Source: Streptomyces albospinus (lineage in GTDB: Bacteria > Actinomycetota > Actinomycetes > Streptomycetales > Streptomycetaceae). Taken from it: a stretch of 64,000 nucleotides of DNA. Of the stretch, positions 1 to 8,169 are shown piece by piece; position 1 is the stretch's first letter; each line of letters starts with the position of its first letter. The position numbers and the translations under genes were made by a program. The DNA lies in NCBI RefSeq assembly GCF_014648695.1, contig NZ_BMRP01000025.1, positions 26,464 through 90,463 on the forward strand, written 5' to 3'. Below the pieces are notes generated by a model that worked only from the letters and a program-made list of their open reading frames with translations, was not told where the DNA came from and ran no database searches.

Positions 1-2
1 TG

Positions 3-566
3 GACGGCGTGAAGGGCGGAGGCGGCATCACCGGCGTGCAGTCCAAGACGCTGGCCTTCACCATCGGCCGGTCCCAGGTCTCCACCGTCGACATGAACAC
101 CCAGACCATGACGGTGGTCCGGGACGGCAAGACCATCAAGTCCGTGCCGATCTCCGGCGGCAGCCCGAAGAACCCGACCTACAACGGCCAGATGGTGATC
201 TCGGAAAAGCTGGTGCAGACCCGGATGGACGGCTCGACCGTCGGCTTCAGCAACCCCACGGAGACCTACGACATTCCTGACGTGCCGCACGCGATGCGGC
301 TGTCGGCCTCGGGCACCTTCGTCCACGGCAACTACTGGGGCAGTCCATCGGTCTTCGGCCGCAGCGGCACCAGCCACGGTTGCATCGGCCTACAGGACAA
401 CAAGGGCGGCGGAGGCGAAACCCCGGGCAAGTGGTTCTTCGACCAGTCACTCCTCGGCGACGTCGTGGTCGTCAAGAACTCGCACGAGCAGACCGTCAAA
501 CCGGACAACGGCCTCAACGGCTGGAACCTGTCCTGGTCCGACTGGCAGGCGGGCAGCGCGCTGTGA
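3..566 (+). CDS. L,D-transpeptidase, YkuD domain (5' end outside window)
   Basis: The frame is open from the first bases, so the gene begins upstream of the window. About 188 C-terminal residues are visible. They carry the YkuD catalytic signature: HGNYW (bases 324-338) followed by SHGCIGL (from base 372), where the Cys is the nucleophile. Family knowledge: these extracytoplasmic enzymes make 3-3 peptidoglycan crosslinks, and actinobacterial forms have N-terminal Ig-like domains, which would lie off the window here. A short Trp-containing tail (NGWNLSW) follows the catalytic domain, as in mycobacterial-type LDTs. Family call is firm; physiological substrate is inferred. Confidence 0.93.
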   Translation, partial: DGVKGGGGITGVQSKTLAFTIGRSQVSTVDMNTQTMTVVRDGKTIKSVPISGGSPKNPTYNGQMVISEKLVQTRMDGSTVGFSNPTETYDIPDVPHAMRLSASGTFVHGNYWGSPSVFGRSGTSHGCIGLQDNKGGGGETPGKWFFDQSLLGDVVVVKNSHEQTVKPDNGLNGWNLSWSDWQAGSAL

Positions 567-639
567 CCGGCCTCCACCCTCTTCGGGACGTCGGCGGTGC
601 AGCCCCGCCCAAGGCCGAACCGACGACAACCGGCCCTCC

Positions 640-815
640 GCCCCGAGGGTTTGAGGCTCGCTGCGCGTACGGCAGCGAAGCGCGTTCTCCGCACAGGGGT
701 GGACAACGGGTTGGGCAACCCGGGGTTCGCCGTGCCGTACCCCGGTGAGGCGCGAAGGTTCCCTGGTCGTACGGGTGACTCCTCCACCCCGTAGACGAGG
801 TGGCTTCCCGCCAAG
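640..815 (-). ncRNA. candidate omega RNA / right-end region of TnpB relic
   Basis: This stretch lies just downstream (minus sense) of the TnpB C-terminal relic, where IS200/IS605-type elements encode the guide RNA. It is rich in hairpins: ccggggt (720-726) pairs with accccgg (739-745), and gggttg (708-713) pairs with caaccc (716-721) over a two-base loop. No convincing protein continues here. Assignment rests on position plus stems; the guide boundary and element end were not identified. Confidence 0.3.
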
Positions 816-1236
816 CCGGTTGGGCTTCGCGACGGACCAGCCCGACCTGTAGAACGTTCAGGGCGCCCACCGTGTCCGCGTGCGCCTGGTGGCCACGGCC
901 AACGCAGTGGAAGGTCTCCTGTGTGGGCCGGTTCTCCTTGGCGGTGTGCCCGCATGCGGGCACACCGCCGGGAGGTGTTGCGGGGGTCCACCGCCATCAC
1001 CTCCCGTCCGGCACCTTCCGCCCTGGCGGCCAGGATCGCGAGGAACGCCCCCCGTCCGGCATCAGCTATCGAGCGGTTCAGACCGGGCTCCACCAGCGGG
1101 AAGTCCATGTCACCCTCCGGGAGGGAGAGCTCCCCGCCCTGCTCGCCGCGCTCCGCTCCCGGAGGTTGCACCTCGCCCTGGTCTTCTCCAGCCTGCTGAC
1201 CGCCTCGACCTGGAGGAGGACTTCATCGTCCCCCCT
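814..1236 (-). pseudogene. TnpB (IS200/IS605 OrfB) C-terminal relic
   Basis: Minus-strand translation from about 1110 reads GLNRSIADAG and then AVDPRNTSRRC, the RuvC-proximal segment of Streptomyces TnpB. One base too many near 967-972 shifts the frame, after which ACGHTAKENRPTQETFHC and HADTVGALNVL follow, the latter carrying the last RuvC Asp. The zinc knuckle is damaged: the final Cys of the second pair is Arg (CVGRGH). The region upstream to 1236 reads in another frame, and everything beyond is cut off by the inverted repeat of the adjacent insertion sequence. The protein is therefore dead: 5'-truncated, frameshifted and lacking a zinc ligand. Confidence 0.75.
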
Positions 1237-1265
1237 GCTAGCTTGACTCTGTCGGGGATCTTGGA
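1237..1265 (+). repeat. left terminal inverted repeat of IS1182-type element
   Basis: It begins gctagcttgactctgtcg and is the exact reverse complement of 3050-3078 over all 29 bases. Confidence 0.9.
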
Positions 1266-1321
1266 GTTTCCCGGTCCGCCAGCTTGATCAACAGGCATGC
1301 TCGGGGCTGTTTCGAAGACCG

Positions 1322-3040
1322 ATGCAGTTGTCGAGGTGCCTGTTGTCGCTCCGTCCCCGTTCCGGTGAGCAAGTCCCGTCTCTGACCGCGCAGATCGCAT
1401 GGGCGAGCAACCCGGGCGGTACGACGGCGATGTGGGTGAGAGACCGGCTGGACGGGCTGTGGTGCGACGAGGACTTCGCGGGCTGGTACCCGCGCGACGG
1501 ACGCCCCGGCATCTCGCCCGCCCAATTGGCCACCGTCTGCGTGCTGCAGTTCCTGCTCGGCCTGTCGGACCGGCAGGCAGCGGAAGCGGTCCGCTGCCGC
1601 ATCGATTTCAAGTACGCCATGGCCCTGGAGCTGGACGATCCCGGCTTCCACCACAGCGTGCTGGCAGACTTCCGCGAGCGCCTCGCCCAGGACGACCGCG
1701 CAGACCGTCTTCTCGATCTGGCGCTCGCGCGCCTGAAGGAGGCCGGACTCGTGCGCGAGCGCACCACGCAGCGCACCGACTCCACCCACGTCCTGGCCGC
1801 GGTGCGCGACTTGACCCGGCTGGAACTTGTCACGGAGGCGGTCCGTGCCGTGCTGGAAGAAGTGGCCCGCACGGCCGGGCATCTGCTGGTCGGCCTGGTC
1901 GACGAGGACTGGGGGCGCCGCTACGGCCGTCCGGTCCGTCTGGGCAAGAACCCCACCCGGCCCAAGACCAGGATCCTCGCCGCCGGCGAGGACGCCTGCC
2001 GGCTGTTGGAACGCCTCCACCGGCAGGGGGCGTGTTACCGGCCCGGTCCGCAGGCCGAGGCGTTGCGGCAGATCGTCGTGCAGAACTACTACCGCGACGA
2101 GGCGGGCCGCCTGCGCTGGCGCACCGCCGACGACGGCGGCCTGCCGCCCTCCTCCTCGGCAATCGTCTCGCCCTACGACACCACGGCGCGTTACGTCCGT
2201 CATGGGCACATCATCAGCTGGAAGGGGTTCGCCGCGCATGTCACCGAGACGTGCGCCTCCGGCAGCGTCAACGTGATCACGGATGTGGCTACCACCTCGG
2301 CCGCTACGAACGACGGCCAGGCCCTGCCCGGCATCCACACCCGCCTGGCGCGTCGCGGGCTACTGCCCGCAGAGCACCTGGTCGACGGCGGCTACACCTC
2401 CCTGGTCCACCTGGAACGAGCCGAGCGCGAACATCAGGTCACCGTCAGCGGGCCGCTGCCGGGCAACCCCACCCGCCAGCACCGCCAGAACGAAGGCTTC
2501 GACCGGGACGACTTCCACATCGACTTCGACCGCCGACAAGTCACCTGTCCCCAGGGCCAGGTCAGCAAGGGCTGGCACGGTCCCTACCCGACCTCCTCGC
2601 CCACCGCGGCACCCCTGATCGTGGCGCGGTTCACCAAGAGCCAGTGCCAGCCGTGTCCAGACCGCCCCCGGCGCACCAACTCCCGCGAGAGCGCCCGGAA
2701 TGTGGGCTTCCCTCCACGAGAACTCCGCGACCTGCAAGTCCGTGTCCGCAGCGAGCAGCAGACACCCGACTGGAAGGCCCGCTACGCGGTCCGCTCCGGA
2801 GTGGAGGGCACCATCAACGAGTTCGCCCACGGACACGGCATGCGCCACTGCCGCTACCGAGGACAGCCGAAAGCCCACCTGCAACACGTACTCACGGCCA
2901 TCGCCGTGAACATCGAACGCCTCAGCAGCCGGTCAGTGACCGAGGAAACCTCTTCACCGAGACCGCCGACCGCCTTCCAGACCTTCCTGGACCAGCGGGA
3001 GATTCCCCGGCCGAAGTCCTGGCGAACCCTCGGCAGCTGA
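1322..3040 (+). CDS. IS1182-family transposase
   Basis: A 572-residue DDE transposase filling the element. Visible landmarks are an N-terminal domain with PAQLATVCVLQFLLGLSDRQ, the first Asp in RTDSTHVLA, the second in LVDGGYTS, and the Glu in GVEGTINEFAHGHGMRHCRY. A Cys-containing insert (CPQGQ, CQPCPD) lies before the Glu, typical of IS1182 proteins. No frameshift is visible and the catalytic residues are present, so it may still be active. The true start may be a non-ATG codon a few residues downstream, because relatives begin near SLRPR. Confidence 0.9.
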   Translation: MQLSRCLLSLRPRSGEQVPSLTAQIAWASNPGGTTAMWVRDRLDGLWCDEDFAGWYPRDGRPGISPAQLATVCVLQFLLGLSDRQAAEAVRCRIDFKYAMALELDDPGFHHSVLADFRERLAQDDRADRLLDLALARLKEAGLVRERTTQRTDSTHVLAAVRDLTRLELVTEAVRAVLEEVARTAGHLLVGLVDEDWGRRYGRPVRLGKNPTRPKTRILAAGEDACRLLERLHRQGACYRPGPQAEALRQIVVQNYYRDEAGRLRWRTADDGGLPPSSSAIVSPYDTTARYVRHGHIISWKGFAAHVTETCASGSVNVITDVATTSAATNDGQALPGIHTRLARRGLLPAEHLVDGGYTSLVHLERAEREHQVTVSGPLPGNPTRQHRQNEGFDRDDFHIDFDRRQVTCPQGQVSKGWHGPYPTSSPTAAPLIVARFTKSQCQPCPDRPRRTNSRESARNVGFPPRELRDLQVRVRSEQQTPDWKARYAVRSGVEGTINEFAHGHGMRHCRYRGQPKAHLQHVLTAIAVNIERLSSRSVTEETSSPRPPTAFQTFLDQREIPRPKSWRTLGS

Positions 3041-3049
3041 GCCCGACCA

Positions 3050-3078
3050 TCCAAGATCCCCGACAGAGTCAAGCTAGC
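3050..3078 (-). repeat. right terminal inverted repeat of IS1182-type element
   Basis: Exact inverted copy of 1237-1265. It starts 10 bases after the transposase stop codon. Confidence 0.9.
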
Positions 3079-3084
3079 CCCGAT

Positions 3085-3156
3085 CCCTGGCCCTGGCCCT
3101 GGCCCTGGCCCTGGCCCTGGCCCTGGCCCTGGCCCTGGCCCTGGCCCTGGCCCTGG
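3085..3156. repeat. (CCCTGG)12 tandem hexamer
   Basis: Twelve uninterrupted, identical copies of ccctgg begin 7 bases beyond the right end of the insertion sequence. A cccg remnant follows. Perfect identity suggests recent slippage expansion. It lies between the transposon and the 3' end of the minus-strand acetyltransferase. Confidence 0.97.
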
Positions 3157-3196
3157 CCCGCCGGATGATCCCACGGCAGGCGCCCTACCCGTGCCG

Positions 3197-3727
3197 TCAG
3201 CCGACCCGGCGAGCCAGCACCTGCCCGGGCCAAGTCCCGGACAGGAAACGGTCGGTGGGAGTGAAACCGTTGCGCTCGTAGAACGCAACCAGCTCGCCCC
3301 CGCCACCCGCCCAACAGTCGACCCGCAGCAGCGCCACGCCGGCCCGTCGGGTCTCCTCGACGGCATGGGCCAGCAGCGACGCCCCGATGCCCAGACCGGC
3401 GTGGCGTCGGTCGGATACCAGCAGTCGGACGTACCGCTCGGGCTCCCCGGCCGACGCAATCGGCATCTGCGGGCTGGGCCCGGAATCCAACACCAGGGCA
3501 CCAACAGGCGTTCCGTTCAACTCGGCAATGTACGGGGCGTTCTCGGTCGTGTACCGCTCGACCCGCGCCACCCCGCCAGGCTTCTGCGAATACGGTGTCG
3601 TGCCCCACTGCTCGGTGTTGCCACGCTCGTTCATCCAGGCCACCGCGGAGTCGAGCATGTCCAAAATGGCCGGTGCGTCGGCCGGGCTGCCTGGTCTGAT
3701 GCGTATGCCATAACTGGTGTCGTTCAC
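3197..3727 (-). CDS. GNAT-family N-acetyltransferase
   Basis: A 176-residue acetyl-CoA-dependent acyltransferase, presumably cytoplasmic. The order is N-terminal IRPGSPADAPAILDML, then ERYVRLLVSDRRHAGLGIGASL, which holds the acetyl-CoA pyrophosphate-binding loop (RRHAGLGIG), then LLRVDCWAGGGG and FYERNGFTP of the GNAT fold. I chose the GTG at 3727 because family homology begins right after it (NDTSYGIRIRP); the frame is open further upstream but that part looks non-coding. No clear ribosome site was seen. Substrate unknown. Confidence 0.85.
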   Translation of the reverse strand: MNDTSYGIRIRPGSPADAPAILDMLDSAVAWMNERGNTEQWGTTPYSQKPGGVARVERYTTENAPYIAELNGTPVGALVLDSGPSPQMPIASAGEPERYVRLLVSDRRHAGLGIGASLLAHAVEETRRAGVALLRVDCWAGGGGELVAFYERNGFTPTDRFLSGTWPGQVLARRVG

Positions 3728-4107
3728 GGCAGCAGCGTAGACACTGTCGGGCGGATCACGGGCGCGAAGCCAGTATCTGAGCGCAACCGGCAGCATCGGC
3801 GGACTCCGCATGGGGCGGAGCCAGAGGGACCGCCCCAGGACGTTCCCGCCGTGACCAACGGCGGGCGTCTGAGCCGTCCGGGACGGTGACGCGGGCCTGG
3901 GGGGACGTCTCGCCCGGGACGGAGTGGGGTCGGCGGGGCCGGCGCTAACGTCCGGCCCGGCTCTCGCCGGCATCTCAGCGGGCTGCCATTAGTGAGGCGT
4001 TACCGGTGCGCTAGCGATCTCCATCAGAGTCGTACCCGTCCAGGGCGTTGATGGAGGCCGTTGCGGCCCTCAGCTACCTGCCCACTCATCGAACGGGGGA
4101 GCACGAC
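3728..4107. other. intergenic region
   Basis: No supported protein. It contains GC-rich self-complementary segments near 3895-3975 and the presumed promoter of the minus-strand acetyltransferase. I recognised no promoter boxes. Confidence 0.4.
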
Positions 4108-4221
4108 ATGCAGAACATGGACAACAATGGCTGCGCCGAGAAGGCCGCGAAGAAGGGGCAGGGGCGGGGGCTGCAGGGTCCGCTCCTGAAGGGTGGGGTG
4201 CCGCGCGCCGTCATGCCGTAG
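4108..4221 (+). CDS. possible 37-aa small protein
   Basis: ATG is preceded at normal distance by a purine-rich stretch (gggggagcacgac). The product starts MQNMDNNGCAEKAAKKGQG and is Lys/Gly rich with one Cys. It has no signal peptide or membrane segment and matches nothing I know. Support is only the start context and intact frame, so it may be spurious. Confidence 0.3.
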   Translation: MQNMDNNGCAEKAAKKGQGRGLQGPLLKGGVPRAVMP

Positions 4222-4544
4222 CCGTCCTCGACGTCGGGCTCGGCCGCAGGCAGGCATGGCAGACCATGCCGCGGCATGCTCTCGACGTCTGCGGTTCGGA
4301 GCACTCGGTGATCTTGACAAAGGACACGCTCAGCCGCGCTGGGGAGGCGCGAGGGTCTGCCAAGAGCTCCCGGAGACCATTTCAAGGGGCTTCAGAGCGC
4401 AATCCTCCATCGACCCTCCGCTGAGGATCCTCCTTCGCGGGAACGCAGCGGCAACTCAGCACCCGCCTCCCCATCCTTCCGGGCGTCCCACTTCTCCGGG
4501 TGCCCCACACACCAGAACTACGAACGAATGCGATGGGGACCGCT
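4222..4544. other. intergenic region upstream of deacetylase-like gene
   Basis: No gene is supported. A ttgaca hexamer occurs at 4314-4319, but no convincing -10 element follows. Near 4250-4280 there is a self-complementary stretch (gcatggcagaccatgc). It probably carries the promoter of the next gene. Confidence 0.4.
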
Positions 4545-5747
4545 ATGCGTGAATACAGCCGCCGGGGCGTACTCGGACTCGGGATAGGAGCGGCGGCCTC
4601 ACTCTCCGTGGCAGGCTGCTCATCCTCCGGGTCGACGGCCTCCGACAGGGTCGGAACCCAGCCCGGGAACGCGGCGCAGGGCAAGCCGATAGGCGACGGC
4701 TCAACCGCGTACACCGGAAGGCAGCCCAACCAACCGCCCGCACCGGAGAAGCTGGAGCCTGGCCAGAAGCCGCCGCAGTTCGTCGTCTTCTCCTGGGACG
4801 GGGCGGGCGAGGTGGGCAACGGCCTCTTCCCGCGGTTCCGCAAGCTCGCCCGCGACCACAACGCCTCGATGACCTTCTTCCTCTCCGGGCTGTATCTGCT
4901 GCCCGAGTCGAAGAAGCGCATGTACCGGCCGCCGAACAACCGCGTCGGCGCATCCGACATCGGATACCTCAGCGATGACCACATCAAGGATACGCTGAAG
5001 AACGTGCGCGCCGCCTGGCTGGAGGGCCACGAGATAGGCACGCACTTCAACGGCCACTTCTGCGGCACCAGTTCGGGGTCGGTCGCGCACTGGACCCCCG
5101 CCCAGTGGGACGACGAGATCAAGCAGGCCATGGACTTCGTCACCAAGTGGCGGACCAACACCGGCTTCACCGACCTCGAACCGCTGCCCTTCGACTACAG
5201 CAAGGAACTGGTCGGCGGCCGTACACCATGCCTGCTCGGCCAGGACAACCTGCTTCCCACGGCACGCAAGCGCGGCTGGCGATACGACGCCAGCTCACCA
5301 GGCGGCCTCCAGGTCTGGCCCGTCAAGAAGCAGGGCGTGTGGAACTTCCCGCTCCAGCAGATGCCGTTCCCAGGCCACTCCTTCGAGGTTCTCTCGATGG
5401 ACTACAACATCCTCGCCAACCAGTCGAAGAACTCCACCAAGGCCCCGCCGGCCAACTACCCCGGCTGGCGCAAGCAGGCCACGGAGGCGTACATCGCCGG
5501 TTTCCAGCGGGCCTACGAGACCAACCGTGCGCCGTTCTTCATCGGCAACCACTTCGAGCAGTGGAACGGCGGCATCTACATGGACGCCGTCGAAGAGGCC
5601 TTCAAGCACATCGCCGACGACAAGCGCAAGGACGTCCGGCTGGTCTCCTTCCGCCAGCTCTGCGACTGGCTGGACGCCCAAGACCCGCAGGTCCTCGCCG
5701 GCCTACACCGGCTCGGAGTGGGTCAGCAGCTCACCGGACGCGGCTGA
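4545..5747 (+). CDS. secreted lipoprotein, polysaccharide-deacetylase-like (NodB fold)
   Basis: A 400-residue exported protein. The N-terminus MREYSRRGVLGLGIG is a Tat-type signal ending in the lipobox SVAGC, with lipidated Cys near residue 25, so it should be tethered outside the membrane. A divergent NodB motif 1 (FSWDGAGE, about 82) and the metal-binding motif HEIGTHFNGH (about 160) suggest carbohydrate esterase family 4-like deacetylation. Motif 1 is SWDG rather than the usual FDDG. Start: ATG 4545 has ggggac at good spacing and begins the signal peptide. Substrate unknown. Confidence 0.82.
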   Translation: MREYSRRGVLGLGIGAAASLSVAGCSSSGSTASDRVGTQPGNAAQGKPIGDGSTAYTGRQPNQPPAPEKLEPGQKPPQFVVFSWDGAGEVGNGLFPRFRKLARDHNASMTFFLSGLYLLPESKKRMYRPPNNRVGASDIGYLSDDHIKDTLKNVRAAWLEGHEIGTHFNGHFCGTSSGSVAHWTPAQWDDEIKQAMDFVTKWRTNTGFTDLEPLPFDYSKELVGGRTPCLLGQDNLLPTARKRGWRYDASSPGGLQVWPVKKQGVWNFPLQQMPFPGHSFEVLSMDYNILANQSKNSTKAPPANYPGWRKQATEAYIAGFQRAYETNRAPFFIGNHFEQWNGGIYMDAVEEAFKHIADDKRKDVRLVSFRQLCDWLDAQDPQVLAGLHRLGVGQQLTGRG

Positions 5748-6052
5748 CGGCCCCGGGAGGGGACGCCACCGCGACCGTCACCCTCGCCAACGTCCATGCG
5801 GCCCCGCTCCCACGGTTGCCAGGCTGTCCCCATCCGCTGCGACCCGTAGAGTCAACGTAGGCGGACTGCGAGCGGTCGTCAACGGCTTCGGCGGCGAGAT
5901 GTGCGGCAGTCGACCACGCCTCACCGCGGCGAGTTCACCACCGGTGGTTGCCGGCAGGTCCGGCGCATTGCCGAACCTGTGCGCAAGGCAATCGCACGGC
6001 GACGCACGGGAGTTGGATGTGACGGGCGTGGACACGCAAGACTGTGACAACG
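5748..6052. other. intergenic region between convergent genes
   Basis: No gene is supported. A short perfect palindrome, accaccggtggt, lies near 5935-5950. The strong terminator hairpin is at the downstream edge. Confidence 0.4.
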
Positions 6053-6101
6053 GGGCCCCTGGCGCTCGGGGGCGTCGTCACCCCGAGCCACCGAGGGGCC
6101 C
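6053..6101. terminator. bidirectional stem-loop terminator
   Basis: Nested hairpin: outer arms gggcccct (6053-6060) and aggggccc (6094-6101), inner arms gctcgggg and ccccgagc. It lies between the convergent deacetylase-like (+) and amidohydrolase (-) genes. There is no T-run, as usual in Streptomyces. Confidence 0.7.
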
Positions 6102-6184
6102 TGCCTTCATGCGCCGACGCCATCGCTGATCAGCCGATCCAGAACCGACCGATCAGGCCCACTGGGAGGTGAGCGGAAGTCTTC

Positions 6185-7405
6185 TCAGAGGACGGCACCG
6201 GCTTTGACCACGTGCCGCAGGTGCCGCTCGGGGCGGGTGAGGACAGCCAGGTCCGCCAGCGGGTCGCCGTCCACGACGAGCAGGTCGGCGTGCGCGCCCG
6301 GCGCGAGGGTGCCGATCTCGCCCTCCATCCGCAGCAGGCGGGCCGCCGTGCTCGTGGCGGAACGGATCACATCCGCAGCGGGCTGGACCTCGGCGCGCAG
6401 GGTGAACTCCTCCAACTGGGCTGGGTGCAGCGGCCCGAGCAGGTCACTGCCGTAGACGAGGTTGACGCCCGCGCGATGGGCCTTCTCCAGAGCGGCAAGC
6501 CCATGGTCGCGGACCTCGGTGAGCTTGCGGTAGGACGACTCCGGAAGGCCGGACTGCCGGCTGAGCTTCGCTGTCTGCTCGTAGGCAATCAGGGTGGGTA
6601 CCAGGAAGGCGTCCCGCTCCAGCAGCAGGTTGATGGTCGTGTCGTCGATCAGGTTGCCGTGTTCGACGCAGCGTACGCCGGCCCGCAGGGCCCGATCGAT
6701 GGCGCGCGGGTGGTAGGCGTGCGCGGTGACGTACCGGTTGTGGTTCTCCGCCTCCTGCACGGCGGCGCGTATCTCGTCCTCGCTGTACTGGACGGCCGCG
6801 ATCTCGTCGTGCGGCGAGGCCACCCCGCCGGAGAGCAGCACCTTCAGATGGGCGGCGCCCTTGCGGAACTCGTCCCGGGCCGCCGCGCGGACGGCGTCGA
6901 CGCCGTCCGCGATCCGGGCGAAGTGGGGACGGCTCTCGCAGCAGGGCACCGAGTCGTCCCCGAGCGGGCGCAGGTCGCCGTGGCCGCCGGTCTGGGAGAG
7001 TGCCTTGCCGCCGTGGATGAGCCGCGGGCCGAGTGCCAGCCCTTCGGCCAGGGCCCGGGCCATGCCGTGGTCGGCGCCGCCGACGTCGCGGACGGTGGTG
7101 AAGCCGCGGCGCAGCATCCGTTCGGCCTCCGCGAGAGCCCGGACGGTCAGGTATCCGGGGGTCCAGGAGGCGACGGCGGACAGGTCGAGGGAGGTGACCA
7201 GCAGGTGGACGTGGGCGTCGATCAGGCCGGGCAGCACGGTGGCGCCGGCCGCGTTGAGCACCCGCACGTCCTGCCCGGCGCCGGGCGGGCGGCCGGTGCC
7301 GGTGGCGGCGATCCGGCCGTCGGCGACCTCGATCCAGGCCGGGTCGGTACGGGTGCCTGTCTCGGGGTGGAGCAGGCGGGCGTCGGTGATCAGCAGTCGG
7401 CTCAT
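6185..7405 (-). CDS. amidohydrolase family protein (imidazolonepropionase/prolidase-like)
   Basis: A 406-residue cytoplasmic metal-dependent hydrolase. The HxH metal motif (DAHVHLL, about 65-67) follows the composite-domain beta strands. Later come HLKVLLSGGV with the candidate carboxylated Lys, AHAYHP and VEHGNLID with further His ligands, and YGSDLLGP with the active-site Asp. It ends with GTLAPGAHADLLVVDGDPL, typical of this subfamily, which includes Xaa-Pro and acyl-amino-acid hydrolases. The start at ATG 7405 is set by gagagga just upstream. A TetR gene is divergent and a palindrome lies in the shared promoter, so repression by that TetR is likely. Exact substrate is not predictable. Confidence 0.9.
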   Translation of the reverse strand: MSRLLITDARLLHPETGTRTDPAWIEVADGRIAATGTGRPPGAGQDVRVLNAAGATVLPGLIDAHVHLLVTSLDLSAVASWTPGYLTVRALAEAERMLRRGFTTVRDVGGADHGMARALAEGLALGPRLIHGGKALSQTGGHGDLRPLGDDSVPCCESRPHFARIADGVDAVRAAARDEFRKGAAHLKVLLSGGVASPHDEIAAVQYSEDEIRAAVQEAENHNRYVTAHAYHPRAIDRALRAGVRCVEHGNLIDDTTINLLLERDAFLVPTLIAYEQTAKLSRQSGLPESSYRKLTEVRDHGLAALEKAHRAGVNLVYGSDLLGPLHPAQLEEFTLRAEVQPAADVIRSATSTAARLLRMEGEIGTLAPGAHADLLVVDGDPLADLAVLTRPERHLRHVVKAGAVL

Positions 7406-7430
7406 GGCGGTGGTCCTCTCGCAAACTCGT

Positions 7431-7451
7431 TTCAATACGACCCGTATTGAA
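7431..7451. promoter_or_regulatory. 21-bp palindromic operator between amidohydrolase and tetR
   Basis: Perfect arms ttcaatacg and cgtattgaa flank a 3-bp centre (acc). It lies 26 bases upstream of the amidohydrolase start and 23 upstream of the TetR GTG, an ideal position for one operator to control both promoters. Confidence 0.85.
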
Positions 7452-7473
7452 TACACCATGTATCGTGATTGCC

Positions 7474-8094
7474 GTGAATCCCTCCCCGGCCGAACCCCTC
7501 ACGCCCCGGCCCCCGCGGCGCCGCGTCCACACCAGAGCCCGCATCCTGTCGGCGGCGGGCGAGCTGTTCCTGTCCGCGGGATACGCGCGCACGAGCATCG
7601 AGGACATCTGCGCCGCCGCCGGCTACACCCGCGGGGCCTTCTACTCGAACTTCGCCACCAAGGAGGACCTGCTGCTGGCGCTTTTCGACGAACAGGCAGC
7701 GGAACGGATGACCGAGCTGGAGCACCTCGCCGCCGCGGCCGAACAGTTGGGGCCCGAGGAACGGGCGCAGCGGCTGGTCGAGGCGCTGTTGCGGGTCGAA
7801 GCCGCCGAAACCGGGTGGATTCTGCTCTTCCTGGAGTTCCGCCTACTGGCTGCCCGTACACCCGAACTCGCCGAGCGGGTCGCCGTGCACGACCGCGCGG
7901 TGACGGCGGCGCTGGCCGCCGTGCTGGAGCGGGTCCTGCCGGAGCTGGTACCCCCCGGGGCCTCCGCCGAGCAGACCGCCGAGGTGATCCTGGCTGCACG
8001 CGAGGGCCTGCTCGCCCGCACCGCCGCGGGCGGCCCGACCGCCGAGCCGCTGCTGAACGCGACGACGGCAGTGCTGGCCGGGCTGCTGGGCTGA
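7474..8094 (+). CDS. TetR-family transcriptional regulator
   Basis: A 206-residue repressor. The N-terminal helix-turn-helix is clear: RARILSAAGELFLSAGYART, then IEDICAAAGYTRGAFYSNF, followed by KEDLLLALFDEQ. The rest is an Ala/Leu-rich helical ligand-binding domain. I preferred GTG 7474 because an upstream TTG at 7447 lies inside the palindromic operator; no strong ribosome site is visible, so start or leaderless translation is uncertain. Divergent from the amidohydrolase, it probably senses that enzyme's substrate and represses both genes. Confidence 0.92.
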   Translation: MNPSPAEPLTPRPPRRRVHTRARILSAAGELFLSAGYARTSIEDICAAAGYTRGAFYSNFATKEDLLLALFDEQAAERMTELEHLAAAAEQLGPEERAQRLVEALLRVEAAETGWILLFLEFRLLAARTPELAERVAVHDRAVTAALAAVLERVLPELVPPGASAEQTAEVILAAREGLLARTAAGGPTAEPLLNATTAVLAGLLG

Positions 8095-8169
8095 CACAGC
8101 GAAAGGGGGCGCTGCCGTCCATCCAGGCGGACCTCGGCTTCTGCCCATCGGGCCTGGCCTGAGTGGTCA

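Larger units (their letters stand above)
1237..3078 (+). mobile_element. IS1182-family insertion sequence, ends intact
   Basis: A single transposase gene lies between perfect 29-bp terminal inverted repeats (1237-1265 and 3050-3078), total 1842 bp. The outermost six bases of each end are the palindrome gctagc. C-rich flanks lie on both sides, but I could not define an unambiguous target duplication. The left end abuts the truncated TnpB gene, so insertion or a later deletion removed the TnpB N-terminus. Confidence 0.85.

Noticed and set aside
1399..3168. 589-codon plus-strand frame ending in a PWPWPW tail
   Set aside because: It overlaps the IS1182 transposase in another frame, is Arg/Pro/Gly-rich without any family motif, and its tail is only the translated hexamer repeat.
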